NCBI GenBank assembly: GCA_016866255.1 | Contig: VGMY01000003.1 | Location: forward strand, 1-64,000 | DNA length: 64,000 bases | Source: Bacteroidota bacterium | GTDB lineage: Bacteria > Bacteroidota > Bacteroidia > Flavobacteriales_D > Crocinitomicaceae | Reading direction: 5' to 3' | Shown here: positions 1 to 10,600 of the stretch, piece by piece | How the letters are laid out: each line of letters starts with the position of its first letter | Position numbering within the stretch: the stretch's first letter is position 1 | Position numbers and translations under genes: made by a program | The notes under the pieces: model-generated | What the model was told of the DNA's origin: nothing | Seen by the model: the letters and a program-made list of their open reading frames with translations, nothing else | Database searches by the model: none

Positions 1-383
1 CGATGTACGGATGGTCGATGGATGCAATTGCCACCCAATTAGGCGCACAAGATGCCCTTAAAGACGCCTTGAAAATGATCAACGTGGTGCCCAATCCCTA
101 TTATGCTTATTCCGATTATGAGAGAACCAAACTCGATGCAAAAATCAAAATTACGAACTTACCCGAACGCTGCACGATTACCATCTATAACGCACAAGGG
201 AAACGCCTAAGGCAATTTAAAAAAGACAGCCCAATTACGTATCAAGATTGGAACCTGTGCAACGAAGCAAATATTCCAGTTTCGGGCGGTACGTACCTCA
301 TTCACGTAAATGTCCCTGAGGTTGGGGATGTGGTGCTGAAGTCCTTTGTGGTGATGCGGGTTCCAGACTTGGAAAACTTATAA
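1..383 (+). CDS. C-terminal end of a large secreted/surface protein (5' truncated by window)
   Basis: The frame is open to the left edge, so only about the last 127 residues are present. The fragment has an AVPNP-like element (INVVPNPYYAY, about residues 26-36), then alternating beta-strand segments (KIKITNLPE, TITIYNAQGK, GTYLIHVNVP) and ends in MRVPDLENL. This is the layout of the C-terminal beta-sandwich that closes many very large Bacteroidota surface proteins exported by the type IX system. The body of the protein and its function lie outside the window. The first ATG at position 3 is internal, not a start. The 3' end overlaps the convergent histidine kinase gene by six bases. The T9SS assignment is inferred from family resemblance; the fold call is more secure than the export route. 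Confidence 0.75.
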   Translation, partial: MYGWSMDAIATQLGAQDALKDALKMINVVPNPYYAYSDYERTKLDAKIKITNLPERCTITIYNAQGKRLRQFKKDSPITYQDWNLCNEANIPVSGGTYLIHVNVPEVGDVVLKSFVVMRVPDLENL

Positions 384-1901
384 GGGCAAACTAATTCGGA
401 AGGTGGTTCCTAAGCCCAGTTCGCTGCGGAGTACGTAGACTTTTCCTTTGTGGTAACTTTCAACAATGCGCTTCACCAAGGATAACCCCAAACCCCACCC
501 TCGCTTTTTGGTGCTGTAGCCTGGTTGAAATATCGCCTTAAACTGTTTGGGGGAAAGTCCCTTGCCGGTATCTTCAACATCAATGTTGACACAATTTTTA
601 GAACTTGAAAATCGCACCTTCAACTTTCCTGAACCTTCCATCGCATCCACTGCATTTTTAGTAATGTTTTCAATAACCCATTCCATCAAAGCAGCATTAT
701 GGGGGACAGGCATGGTTTCGTTTTTTTCTAGGGTGATTTCAACTTTTTGAGAAAGTCGAGGCTTCAGATATTCCATCACATGGCCAACTGTTTCCACGAT
801 ATCTGCATTTTCCAACTTAGTTTCGGACCCGATTTTTGAGAACCGCTCTGTTACATTTTCAAGACGTGCAATGTCTTTTCGCATTTCAGCCAACGATTCT
901 GGATTTGCGCTTTGGGCTTCAAGGAAATCAAGCCATGCTGAAAGGGACGAAATAGGGGTTCCCAATTGATGGGCAGTTTCTTTGGCCATGCCTGCCCAAA
1001 CCTGGTTTTGCTCAGCACGGCGAAAGGTTGAAAAAACAAGGTACCCGATGAAGACAATCAGCGCTATCAACGCAAGTTGAAGGTAAGGGAACCATCTTAG
1101 TTGCTTCACCTCTGGGCTTTGGTCGTAAAACAACCATTGAGCGGTTAATCCGAGATTTATGCGAATGGGGTCGTTAAGGGAAGAATACTCATTCAATTTG
1201 GCCAACACCCTTTGATTTGAACCCGGCACGTTCGTGGCCATGACCTTTTGTTGCAGAGAGTCCACTAAAATCACGGGCATCAGACGGGTATCGCTGATTA
1301 AATCCTGGTTGAAGGTGTTGATCAAGGAATCGCTTTGCTTTTTCAACGATTTTAATTGCACCGATTCGTCGAAGGCATAGGTCATTTCAAATCCTTCAAA
1401 CACTTCGACGGTAAAGAAACGTCCTTCCATAATCCAGCGCTGAGCCATTTCTTTTAGGAGGGAGTCTTTTGATTTTTCGCCCGATTTCAAAGGTTCCAAA
1501 ACGACATTTTTCGACTGAGAAATTTCGCCTCGGTCGTCCAAAAGTATGACAGGAATATCTTTATTTCCATTGATAATGCTCATGGCAAAATCAATGTCTT
1601 GGTTGGCCCCCAGATTGCTTGGATTTAGCAAGGCTTTTTGTGCAGAAACTACGATTTCGATGCGTTCGCGTTCTTTTTGCTGAAGGGATAAAAATGTCTG
1701 ACGGGAAAACCTAACCAATTCCGCTTTCTTTTGAATGGCTTGCGCCCATTGGCGAGCTTTTGCCGTTTCCTTAACCGCAATTTTGCGCACCATAGCATTG
1801 GAAACCCATAAAGAACCTCCAATAATGCAAAGAGCCAATATCAACAAAGCGATTTTCCACCGCTGTTTATTAGAATAAAGGTTCGATGATTTATTGCGCA
1901 T
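378..1901 (-). CDS. Membrane sensor histidine kinase
   Basis: A 507-residue two-component sensor kinase that should autophosphorylate on His and pass phosphate to a partner regulator. A first membrane helix spans about residues 15-37 and a second about 271-292, enclosing a roughly 230-residue extracytoplasmic sensor region of no recognisable family. The kinase core follows directly without a clear HAMP domain. The H box has His311 in KETAHQLGTP, the N box holds Asn412/Asn416, and the G boxes are DTGKG (444-448) and GWGLGLS (468-474), so all catalytic elements are intact. It starts 11 bases inside the end of the upstream glycosyltransferase gene, which suggests co-transcription and coupled translation. 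No response regulator lies next to it, so the partner is unknown. Confidence 0.9.
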   Translation of the reverse strand: MRNKSSNLYSNKQRWKIALLILALCIIGGSLWVSNAMVRKIAVKETAKARQWAQAIQKKAELVRFSRQTFLSLQQKERERIEIVVSAQKALLNPSNLGANQDIDFAMSIINGNKDIPVILLDDRGEISQSKNVVLEPLKSGEKSKDSLLKEMAQRWIMEGRFFTVEVFEGFEMTYAFDESVQLKSLKKQSDSLINTFNQDLISDTRLMPVILVDSLQQKVMATNVPGSNQRVLAKLNEYSSLNDPIRINLGLTAQWLFYDQSPEVKQLRWFPYLQLALIALIVFIGYLVFSTFRRAEQNQVWAGMAKETAHQLGTPISSLSAWLDFLEAQSANPESLAEMRKDIARLENVTERFSKIGSETKLENADIVETVGHVMEYLKPRLSQKVEITLEKNETMPVPHNAALMEWVIENITKNAVDAMEGSGKLKVRFSSSKNCVNIDVEDTGKGLSPKQFKAIFQPGYSTKKRGWGLGLSLVKRIVESYHKGKVYVLRSELGLGTTFRISLPL

Positions 1902-2991
1902 TCGACGTTGGCAAAAGAGTCTCTAAGGTATGACAAACTTTTTGATGGTCAAAGGCTGCAACGTGATTTCTCCGCGCTTCGGCATCAATCTGTGGAGGGT
2001 CGGAAACCATTTGATCCATTGCCCGAGCTAAATCCAGAGGATTAAGGGTTTCGAAAAGGATGCCAAATTTACCTTGACCCAACAGCTCAGGTGTGCCTCC
2101 CGCATTGCTTCCAATAACAGGTACCCCATAGGCCATTGCCTCAAGGGTTACCATTCCAAAAGTCTCCGCTTTGGTGGCCATGAGTAGAGCGTCGATGGAG
2201 GAAAAAAACACGCCCACTTCTTTCATAAAAGGCCTTATAAAAACACGGTCTTTTAATTGGTATTGATCGATTTTTCGTTCCATCATTTCCAAGATATTCT
2301 CTTGTTCATTTTTAGTGGATTCTCCCAAAAATACAAGATGAATATTCTTGTTCTGAGCTAGATTTAAGGCCTCCAAGGCAAGAAGTTGACCCTTTTGAGG
2401 GTCAAAACGTCCTGGTAATCCGAAAACAACTGCCTCGTTAGGTAGGTTTAACAAACTACGCGCCTCGCTTTTGTTCATGGCTTTGATTCCTTGAAGGTCA
2501 ATGCCTGAGGGCAGATGATGAATTTTTTTGAGGTTGATGCGCGTCATGGTCCGCACTTGTTCTGCCAGCCCTTTTAGCGGACAAAACCAATAATCCAAGT
2601 AAGAAAACCGAAGGGTATGAAACACGCCTCGTTTGGATACGCCCAATTGCATTTCCATGAAATAACAGGTGCAAATGGCATCTCCCATCATCCATTTGAC
2701 GGTAGCTAAGAGGCTCATGTCGCGGTTATCGCGGATAAAAACATGGCCGATAGCGTGTTCTTTCAAGAGGCTAGCAAGTTGGTGAGCGGACCTCCAGGGA
2801 AAGTACTTGGGTTGGTGTTTAACGGAGATGCAAGTAAGCTTGTTTTGGGTGGCTTGAAGGTAAAAAGGAGACCCATCTGAGGCAAACACCCTTACCTCAT
2901 GCCCCCTTTCTTGCATCCAAATAGCAAAGCGAAGGTGATTAAGTTCCAATCCTCCCCAACTGAGCGAGGTACACAAATAAGCGACGCGCAT
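1891..2991 (-). CDS. Glycosyltransferase family 4 (GT-B fold)
   Basis: A 366-residue cytoplasmic glycosyltransferase that should move a sugar from a nucleotide donor to an envelope glycan or lipid acceptor; neither donor nor acceptor can be read from sequence. The N-terminal half begins MRVAYLCTSLSWGGLE, the usual GT4 opening. The C-terminal half has GLPGRFDPQKG (donor-domain start) and the E-x7-E motif AETFGMVTLEA at about residues 275-285, followed by GVPVIGSNAGGTPEL. I chose the ATG at 2991 over a TTG nine bases upstream because it gives the standard family N-terminus. It overlaps the downstream kinase gene by 11 bases and diverges from the small membrane protein at 3035, so both promoters lie in the 43-base gap. 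Confidence 0.9.
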   Translation of the reverse strand: MRVAYLCTSLSWGGLELNHLRFAIWMQERGHEVRVFASDGSPFYLQATQNKLTCISVKHQPKYFPWRSAHQLASLLKEHAIGHVFIRDNRDMSLLATVKWMMGDAICTCYFMEMQLGVSKRGVFHTLRFSYLDYWFCPLKGLAEQVRTMTRINLKKIHHLPSGIDLQGIKAMNKSEARSLLNLPNEAVVFGLPGRFDPQKGQLLALEALNLAQNKNIHLVFLGESTKNEQENILEMMERKIDQYQLKDRVFIRPFMKEVGVFFSSIDALLMATKAETFGMVTLEAMAYGVPVIGSNAGGTPELLGQGKFGILFETLNPLDLARAMDQMVSDPPQIDAEARRNHVAAFDHQKVCHTLETLLPTSNAQ

Positions 2992-3034
2992 TGCGTGCAA
3001 AATAACGTAATTTTACAGCATCATTTGTCGCACC

Positions 3035-3346
3035 ATGAAAAAACTGCCCTTGGGTTGGATATTTCTGCTTTTAAGTCTGGGTATTGCCCTGCCGCTATTC
3101 ACCTTACCCATCAATCTTTTTCCGGGCGAAATCACCTATCAAAAAGGATTAAGTACGTACACCATTACCGAAACCAATTTAAGTTTGAGTTACTTTATAG
3201 GTCTTGGGCTGAATCCAGGGGATCTCGACGATGTAGCTTCTTTTCGGTTAAGCCTTTGGGGTTATGCCTTAGCCGTTTGTTACTTGGGGCTTTTACCCGG
3301 GGTGATTACCTACAGAATTTACTTGAAGCGGCAAAAGAAATCATAA
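3035..3346 (+). CDS. Small two-helix membrane protein, unknown function
   Basis: A 103-residue protein with two hydrophobic helices, about residues 7-27 and 73-93, separated by a roughly 45-residue polar loop; the C-terminus RIYLKRQKKS is strongly basic, so both ends should be cytoplasmic. I do not recognise a family. It is likely real: it has an ATG start, a membrane-protein composition unlike a shadow frame, and it fills the space between two minus-strand genes. It overlaps the convergent SDR gene by six bases. A TCATTTG sequence at 3021-3027 resembles the -7 promoter element and lies seven bases before the start. No function is proposed. Confidence 0.65.
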   Translation: MKKLPLGWIFLLLSLGIALPLFTLPINLFPGEITYQKGLSTYTITETNLSLSYFIGLGLNPGDLDDVASFRLSLWGYALAVCYLGLLPGVITYRIYLKRQKKS

Positions 3347-4120
3347 GGATTTCGTCCGCCCACCATCCACAGGTAGGTTTATACCGTTAATATAAGAAGC
3401 CGCGTCGGATGCAAGAAAAGCCACGACTGCCGCCACTTCCTCGGGTTGGGCAATGCGTTTCAAGGGAGATTCCTGCCCCATGTCCCTTAAAATGGCTTCC
3501 AAGGTCTCTCCTGTTTTTTGTGCTCGCACCTGTGCAATTTCTTCCAAACGGCCCGTATGGGTAGCCCCAGGTAGCACATTGTTTACCGTGATACTGTATT
3601 GACCCAATTCATTGGCCATGGTCTTGCTCCAATTGGCCACAGCGCCTCGGATGGTATTGGATACCCCTAAATTGGCTAAGGGTTGTTTAACGGAAGTTGA
3701 TATAATATTAATGATGCGCCCAAAACCCGCGGATTTCATACCCGGGATTAAAGCTTGGGTCATGATGTGATTTCCAACAAGGTGTTGGTTGAAGGCCGTA
3801 AGAAATTCTGATGGGTCGGCATCGACGATGGGGCCAGATTTAGGGCCACCGGAATTATTGATGAGAATGTGGGCCATATTGCCTTCAGAAACCCATGATT
3901 GAATCACTGTTTTGACCTGATCTGGATGGCAAAAATCAGCCCTTAGAAAAGCAGGTTGTTGACCAAAGCGCTGTTCCAATTCGGCATGGGTTTCCTGCAA
4001 CCGCTGTTCATTTCTTCCGACCAATACCACAAGGACTCCTTGGGCTGCCAACTGATAGGCAATGGCTTTACCGATGCCTTGGGTGCTTCCACAAACTACG
4101 GCAGTTCTTTTGTTTTCCAT
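3341..4120 (-). CDS. SDR-family oxidoreductase with non-canonical active site
   Basis: A 259-residue Rossmann-fold protein of the short-chain dehydrogenase/reductase family. The cofactor loop GSTQGIG is at residues 11-17, the NNSGG motif follows strand 4, and the C-terminus ends with the family-typical YINGINLPVDGG. The usual catalytic YxxxK is not visible: where it is expected the protein reads SNTIR, following ISTSVKQP. This variant may not use the standard Tyr/Lys proton relay, so 'reductase' is only a family label. I chose the ATG at 4120; the frame continues upstream, but a TACCTTTG promoter-like box at 4126-4133 sits five bases before this start, so the longer form is unlikely. It is convergent with the small membrane protein gene. 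Confidence 0.85.
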   Translation of the reverse strand: MENKRTAVVCGSTQGIGKAIAYQLAAQGVLVVLVGRNEQRLQETHAELEQRFGQQPAFLRADFCHPDQVKTVIQSWVSEGNMAHILINNSGGPKSGPIVDADPSEFLTAFNQHLVGNHIMTQALIPGMKSAGFGRIINIISTSVKQPLANLGVSNTIRGAVANWSKTMANELGQYSITVNNVLPGATHTGRLEEIAQVRAQKTGETLEAILRDMGQESPLKRIAQPEEVAAVVAFLASDAASYINGINLPVDGGRTKSL

Positions 4121-4125
4121 GAATG

Positions 4126-4133
4126 CAAAGGTA
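4126..4133 (-). promoter_or_regulatory. Bacteroidota -7 element for the SDR gene
   Basis: TACCTTTG on the minus strand matches TAnnTTTG and ends five bases before the chosen ATG at 4120. That predicts a transcript starting at or within a few bases of the start codon. No convincing -33 TTTG is present at the right spacing. Confidence 0.5.
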
Positions 4134-4260
4134 ATAAAGCGCTTAAAACTTGCATAGTTTAACAATTAATATATCGATAATATTCATCAAACTTACCTTT
4201 CGAAATGCAACGCATGCCTTAATTGCTTAAAACGACCATTACCAATCAACGCTTCAATCG

Positions 4261-4482
4261 TACATTTCGTTGACGGCAACCTATAAGGGCACTGCTCGCA
4301 TTCAGCCGAACAAGGTAATTGAATCCATGCGTATTTATAACCTGAGGGGTGAAATCCTGAACCAATTAACGGTACACGCTTGAAGTAAAGCCATGGATAT
4401 TCCGGACTATGCTAACGGTTGCTATGTTGTCAAAACGCTAACCTCAACAGGTATCAATATTTCGCGAATCGTTAAAAATTAA
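4261..4482 (+). pseudogene. Remnant of a T9SS C-terminal sorting domain
   Basis: Reading the frame that contains the ATG at 4327 gives about 73 codons with a single stop (TGA 4381-4383) before a final TAA at 4480-4482. The translation before the stop includes MRIYNLRGEILNQLTV; after it come DIPDYANGCYVVKTLTS and SRIVKN. This order (IYN-x-x-G, then a hydrophobic D-[IL]-x-x-Y/L-A-x-G-x-Y-x-V-K turn, then a short basic end) is the signature of the type A T9SS sorting domain, as in the intact copies ending at 15919, 20635 and 36012. The rest of the parent gene is not visible upstream: the convergent-side SDR promoter begins at 4126. The terminator at 4501-4530 fits the end of a once-functional gene. 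Confidence 0.7.
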
Positions 4483-4500
4483 TCCCAAGTAATTTCTGGT

Positions 4501-4530
4501 AAAAAAGAGGGCTTGTCCCACTTTTTTTTG
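4501..4530 (+). terminator. Intrinsic terminator after the T9SS remnant
   Basis: AAAAAAG and GGG pair with CCC and CTTTTTT across a five-base loop (CTTGT), with one A-A mismatch, followed by a T run. It sits 18 bases after the stop of the decayed sorting domain. It also insulates the giant gene's promoter downstream. Confidence 0.65.
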
Positions 4531-4592
4531 AGCCTTTAATTTATGCCAACGGTCCAAATTGAATAAAAACAAGCTAATTGTTAATTTTACGC

Positions 4593-4622
4593 TTTGTTTG
4601 GTTTAATTTTTTGTTATCTTTG
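4593..4622 (+). promoter_or_regulatory. Promoter of the giant T9SS protein gene
   Basis: A -33 TTTG at 4593-4596 and a -7 TATCTTTG at 4615-4622 are separated by 18 bases, a full match to the Bacteroidota housekeeping consensus. Transcription should start near 4627, leaving a leader of about 30 bases that is very A/T rich and has no Shine-Dalgarno sequence before the ATG at 4658. Confidence 0.75.
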
Positions 4623-4657
4623 ACCACGAATTTTTTTTTAATCTAAAGTTCTTATTT

Positions 4658-7600
4658 ATGAAAAAGATACTACGTCAGTTATCTCAACTAGCAGTTTTTG
4701 CTTTTGTACTTGTCGTTTCACCGAAAGTGTTGGCAACAACCTGTCCAAATGCCATTGTACTTACCCCAGCCTCTTTGCCCATTATCAACCAACCAGTGGT
4801 TTGCGGCGCAACAGACGATATTTCATCGGCTTCGGTTGCGGCGTCAGTACTAACGGGTGGATGCACGAACACCGCTTATTACGGTGGATGGGAAGCTCTG
4901 TATTCCTTTACCCCCAACGCTACCGGACAATACGATGTCAGTTACAACGGACAAACTTGGACTGGTATTTTTGTATTTAATGGTTGTCCTACCACTGGAG
5001 GGACCACTTGTGTCGGGGGAATAACGAGTTCTTCTGGTTCAAAATCAGTTACTGTTAACCTTACTGCCGGCGTTACTTATTATATCATGTTCGACACTTG
5101 GCCCACTCCACAAAGCCCGTGCCCGGGGAGTTTTTCACTCACCCAATTATTGCCTAACGTTGCTACGGCTACCGCTACAGGGGGCCTTTGGTCAAGTCCT
5201 GCAACATGGGTTTCCGGCATGGTGCCGAATGCTGCAAGTACGGTCATTGTACCTGCAGGTTCCATCGTAACGGTAGACCAGATAACCAACATTGCTTCGT
5301 TGGATGTTTCTGGAATTCTACAGTGGAATGCTACTATCAATGCGATGACTGTGTTGGGTAACATTACGGTTAATGCAGGAGGTAAATTTTTACCCTATAC
5401 GACCTCTACTGGTGGTACCGCAGGAATTACTATTAATGCTGGAGCTGACTTCATCAACAACGGATATTGCAATTTCTCGGCCGGTGCCTCTACTATTCAA
5501 TTTTTAAATTTCAATGGAAGCCAGCAAGTGGGTGGTAGCTTAAACCAAACGCTAGGCGGTTCGGGTGTTTTTGAAGGCAATGGGGTAAAAGGCATCATTC
5601 GTGGACTTTTTTTTCAAACCACGGGTACCTGCACGATTAATACTGCACAAGATTTGATTGTCAACGCGGAAATCGCGCACACGAACGGAACCTTAATCAC
5701 GAATGGTAAACTTACTTTAGACAATACGGCTCAATGTTACGGACAGCCCATTAATACGCAAGTTTCTCATGTTGCTGTAACAAACATGGGGGCAACTTTA
5801 AGTGCTGCGCCGGTTGTTTGCGGTGTAGCAGTAAGCCCTTACGCTAGCGGTGCGTTAGCCAATTCAGGCACCCGATATTTCTTTGGAAACAACGTGTATT
5901 TGTGTACGTCTGGAGGCACCTTCAACGCGACGCCTCCAACCTCCAATACACCAAATGCTGTATTTGCAACGAGCGGACCGAGTCTTATATATATTGGGAC
6001 CTTGGGAACGTTAGGCACGAATGTTCCATACAACAGTCAATTATCGACGTCGACCCCTTATTTTTATGGCGACAATTGGTATCAGGCGATAGCCACAACA
6101 GCAACTACCACGATGCCAACGCACGTAGCAGGAACCGTGGGTAACTTCCGTTACCTAGGTCCTGCAGCGAAAGTGAGCGTTAACTTTGATGCGGTTACTC
6201 AAACCGTACGCAGCTTAACGATGACCAATGCTGGAAGCGGATGGAACAGTGCCACTGCACCGGCTTTGGTGTTCAGCCACGGAGTTACAGGAGCAACAGG
6301 AACGCTTCCTGCAGCGACTCCTGTGGTTCTTTACAGCCCTCAAGGCGGAACGGTAGTGCGTTTACAGAAATCAGGGATTGCCGCAATTACAGGTGGGGTT
6401 ACTATCAACAGCGATCAAGGTGCGAGCATTGCAAGTGCCGATCCACAGGCCTCTTCCGGGGTGGGTTCAATTTACACTACGAACGGAGGGTTGAACTATA
6501 CTACAGCACCTCAAGTTGGATTTACGGGACCCACTGCATTGAACCTAGTTACGAACCAAGGCTCGGGATATACCGTTGCTCCTACAGTAACGGTTGTGGG
6601 TGGAACAATTGCCTCAACAGGTACCACACCTACCTTTACGGTAACTATGGCCCAAGGAAAGGTGGTTTCGGTTTACTTAACGGGGGGTACACAAACCTAT
6701 TCCGTTCCTCCAACGATTAGCTTATCCGCAGGAAATGCGACCATAGCTTGGCCCGCCAACTGTTGGCCAGCTGCAACGGCTAACATTGGTTCTAACGGAC
6801 AAATTACCAGCTTCACGGTAACCAACGCTGGTTACGGGTATGTAGCTCCACCTACCGTGGGTCTTGGTGCTACCTCAGGTACCGCTGCTGGGGGTACTTT
6901 TACTACGGTTGCAACGACACCCATAGCACGTGTAGCATTGTATAATCTAACTATTGCCAATTATCTTCCAACTACCACCTTGGTAACCCAAGCTGACGTG
7001 GCGAATGTCATCCCGCCCAACCGTAAAATCCATACCCTTACATTAGGTACCGGAGGTTTAGGTCTATCGCTCGCGAATAACTTAACTTGTTTTGGAAGCC
7101 TCCCGCTTTCGTTTACCGCAAGTCCAAACGGTATTGGAAATGTTCTTGCGCTTAATGGCAATACCATCACAACGACCTGGAATACTTATACTGGTTTAAC
7201 AAGTACCTTCGGTGCATCCAACGTATATTTGCAAAATGGATCCATGGCCTTGTACACCCGCGGGGGTGGAACCCTTGGTTTAACTTACAACTTTCCGTTC
7301 AGTGCGACCTTTACGACCTTGACGGGGAATGGTTCAGGAGGGCCTGCTACAGGATCTGACTTCACACGCTTGGTGGTTACCGAAACAGGGGCCCCATCCA
7401 ATTTAGTCACTACAGGTACAGGTCTAGCTTTTGGTAACCGTGCCTTCCGCTTGCAAGGATTTAACACGGGTGCTACTCCGGGCGTATCTGGTATTAACCC
7501 TACGGTAACCCTGCGTTACAATTCACAAGACGGACTTACCTCAACCCAAGACCAAACCTTCGTTAACCAAGCTGCAACCTTAACGGGTGCTTGGAACGTT

Positions 7601-10600
7601 GTTAGTGCCGCTTATGGTGTTGGTGGAGCACTTCCTGCTACCGGACAATTAGTGACTCCTACCGTTGCTCCTGGTCCGGTGCTTCTTGACGGCGATGATT
7701 TCTTCGCTTGGGGAACTACCGCTCCGGTTATAAGTAATGTTTCTCCGCTTACGCTCTGTGCAGGTTCAGGACAATTTACCATCACAGGAACAGGCCTAAA
7801 CGGTGTAACCAGCGTGTTAATCAACGGTACGCCTGTAGCAAACTTTACCATCATTTCACCAACTCAAATTGATGCCTTTGCAGGGGTTGGTGCATCAGGA
7901 GTAGTTAGCATTGTTAAAAACGGTGCAACGTTCAACGGTGTGCAAGTGGTTACGATTAACGCTTCACCTGCTGCACCAACGGTAGCCGCTCCAAACGCAA
8001 CAGTCCTACTGGGAGTTAGTGCAACTTTTACTGCAACAGGTAGTGGAGGAACCTTCAGCTGGTATACGGCTCCTTTCGGAGGTGTAGCGGTTGCAACAGG
8101 CGCCAGCTTCACCACCCCTCCGGCATGTGCCACTACCTCTTATTATGTAGCTGAAAACAACGGTGCTTGTGAAGGCCCTAGAACCCAAGTAACGATAACA
8201 GTAACTCCTATCACATTCACGTCTTCTGCACCGAATTTGTGCGGTAACGGTGGAACAATTACGTTAACTGCTACACCCAACGATCCTTCGTTCAGTTTTG
8301 CCTGGACTTCCAATCAAGCATCGACAAGTTTTGCAACACCAGGAGCTATTTCAACCACAGCAACCCTCAGCCAAACTTCGAGCATATTCCTGAGCACCAC
8401 AGCTAACGGATGTACCTATACCTCTACTCCTATTTCAATAGGAGTTTACGGTTTCCCAGCCGTAACCCCAACAGCAACTCCTAACGTTCTTTGCGACAGC
8501 GGTATGGTTACCTTGGCTACGGGCATCACCCCTGGAAACTTTTCAGCAATTTGTATCACTCCTGTAGCGGAGGTTGTACCGGCGAATTTCAGCTCACTTG
8601 TTGTGAATGGTGTTGCCACCGTTCCACAAACCTCTGGCACCCTAGATGACGGAGGTTGGGGTGCTATTCCCATTGGATTTAACTTCAACTATTTCGGAAC
8701 CAACTACAACACGATCAACGCAGGAACCAACGGTGTTCTTCAATTCGGGGCGTACAATGCGGCTGCGCTTGGTGATTTCGTCATTGGAGCATTACCTAAT
8801 GCTTTAGATCCGACCAACGCGATTTTTGGTTGCGCTCACGACCTTCATGCCGGATATGCGGGAGCTAATTTGAATTATTGGACTTCCGGTATTGCACCAA
8901 ACCGCAAGTTTGTGATGAACTATCAAGTATGGCAGTATGGTAACCCATCCATTCCTGTTAACTTTCAGATCATCCTCAAAGAGACCACAGGCCAAGTGGA
9001 AATTGTTGCAACCAACGTATTATCTACGGCTGGAAAGACCATTGGGGTGAACAATCCAACAGGAACTATCGGTGCTGCGGCACCTAACTGTAATGTGGTT
9101 CCGAATGCAGCCAATTACTGGCAGGCGCAAACGGCAACCATACCTGCAGCGAATCCACAAGCATGGAGATTCAGTCCTCCTGTAAATTACACCATTAACT
9201 GGACGGTGAACGGTGTTGGAACCCCTGCAGCTGGTCAATTAAACGGAGTTACGGTTAATACCCCTTCCACCAACCAAATGACTTATGCTACTACGCCGTA
9301 TCAAGTATATATTGCCGACCCAATTACGGGTTGTTCCCAAGTGTATCAAACACCAGTTACCGTAAATACTTCGCCAAGTGCTCCAACCGCGACAACCAGC
9401 ACGCAATGTGGACTTGGAACGCCAACAGCTCAAGTAGCGTCAACGGCTGGTGCTAATGGTAACGGACAATTCTTTTGGTTCAACGCAGCCAACAACGGAA
9501 CCTTAGTGCAAACGCCTCCTAGCGGAGCCTATACCACCTTCTATTCCGAAAACTTTAACGGCCCAACCATTGCAGCCGGAGGAACTTTGTCGGGTTCTGC
9601 AAACCTTCTTAATTACCCTGGAAATCTCCAGTTGTTTGATAATAACTTTAATCAAATTGGTGGATTAACTGTAGCTGCTGGCGTGAATGCCACTTCTTAC
9701 TTGGTTGACTTTGATTTAATAACGTCCACTGGAGCCGATGGCGTATCCTATAGTTTCGGAGACGATGTTAATGCCAATGCTACCACTCCTTCACAAGAAA
9801 TGGGATCCGGATCCAAGTTAAAAATAAGTTTTGACTCCTACGGAGCTATGCCTAACGGACAAGGTATTTATTTGCTTTACAACAACACTGCCGCTTCCTT
9901 TAACAATACAAGTCCTGGAGTAATCGCCTATTCAAGCGATGTATCGTGGGTGAATGATACCAGCCACATTGCTATTTCCATAAATAATTCCGGGAAATTA
10001 TCTTTAGCAGTTGGGGCAACAACCATCTTCAACGCTGTTCAATTACCTGCTGCTTATTTAGCAGCGAATAAAGCGACCTGGGCGCATGTTATTTCTGGTC
10101 GAACAGGAGGCATTAGCATGTTAGCTACCATTGATAACTTGTTGATTCAATACGCGAACAATGTGCCTGGTTATACTACGTTACAAACTCCTATTAGTAC
10201 CACTACCACGTATTACGTAACTGAACAAGGAACCAACGGTTGTTTTAGTGCTTTAACTCCGATTACTGCTACGGTTGTTAACCCTGACCCCATTACCATA
10301 ACACCAGGAAATACGGCGGCTATTTGTAGCGGCCAAAGCATTTCCATTAACGGTTCTTCCATTGCTAACCCCGCATACACGTACTCATGGGATGCGAACA
10401 CCTACAACGGATCAGGATTCAACAGTCCATTACCCGGAGCTGCACAAACGATTACTCCTAGCACCCCTGGGTCTTACACTCTAACGATAACAGGAACAAA
10501 CGGGGTATGTACATCAACTTCCAACCTTGCGCTTACTGTCAATGCTTTACCGAACATTTCTTCGGCAACGGCAGGTCCGCTTGGCGTATGTAACAACGGA

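Noticed and set aside
3-383. Treating the first frame as a complete 126-residue protein
   Set aside because: The frame is open to the left edge and the content is only a C-terminal domain, so it is a truncated large protein.
2899-3390. A 163-codon plus-strand frame covering the small membrane protein
   Set aside because: It overlaps the GT4 start and the better membrane-protein frame, and its composition looks like an out-of-frame reading.
7612-8133. Antisense frames of 80-89 codons in the giant gene
   Set aside because: Composition shadows of the T/G/A-rich sense codons; no start signals and no family resemblance.
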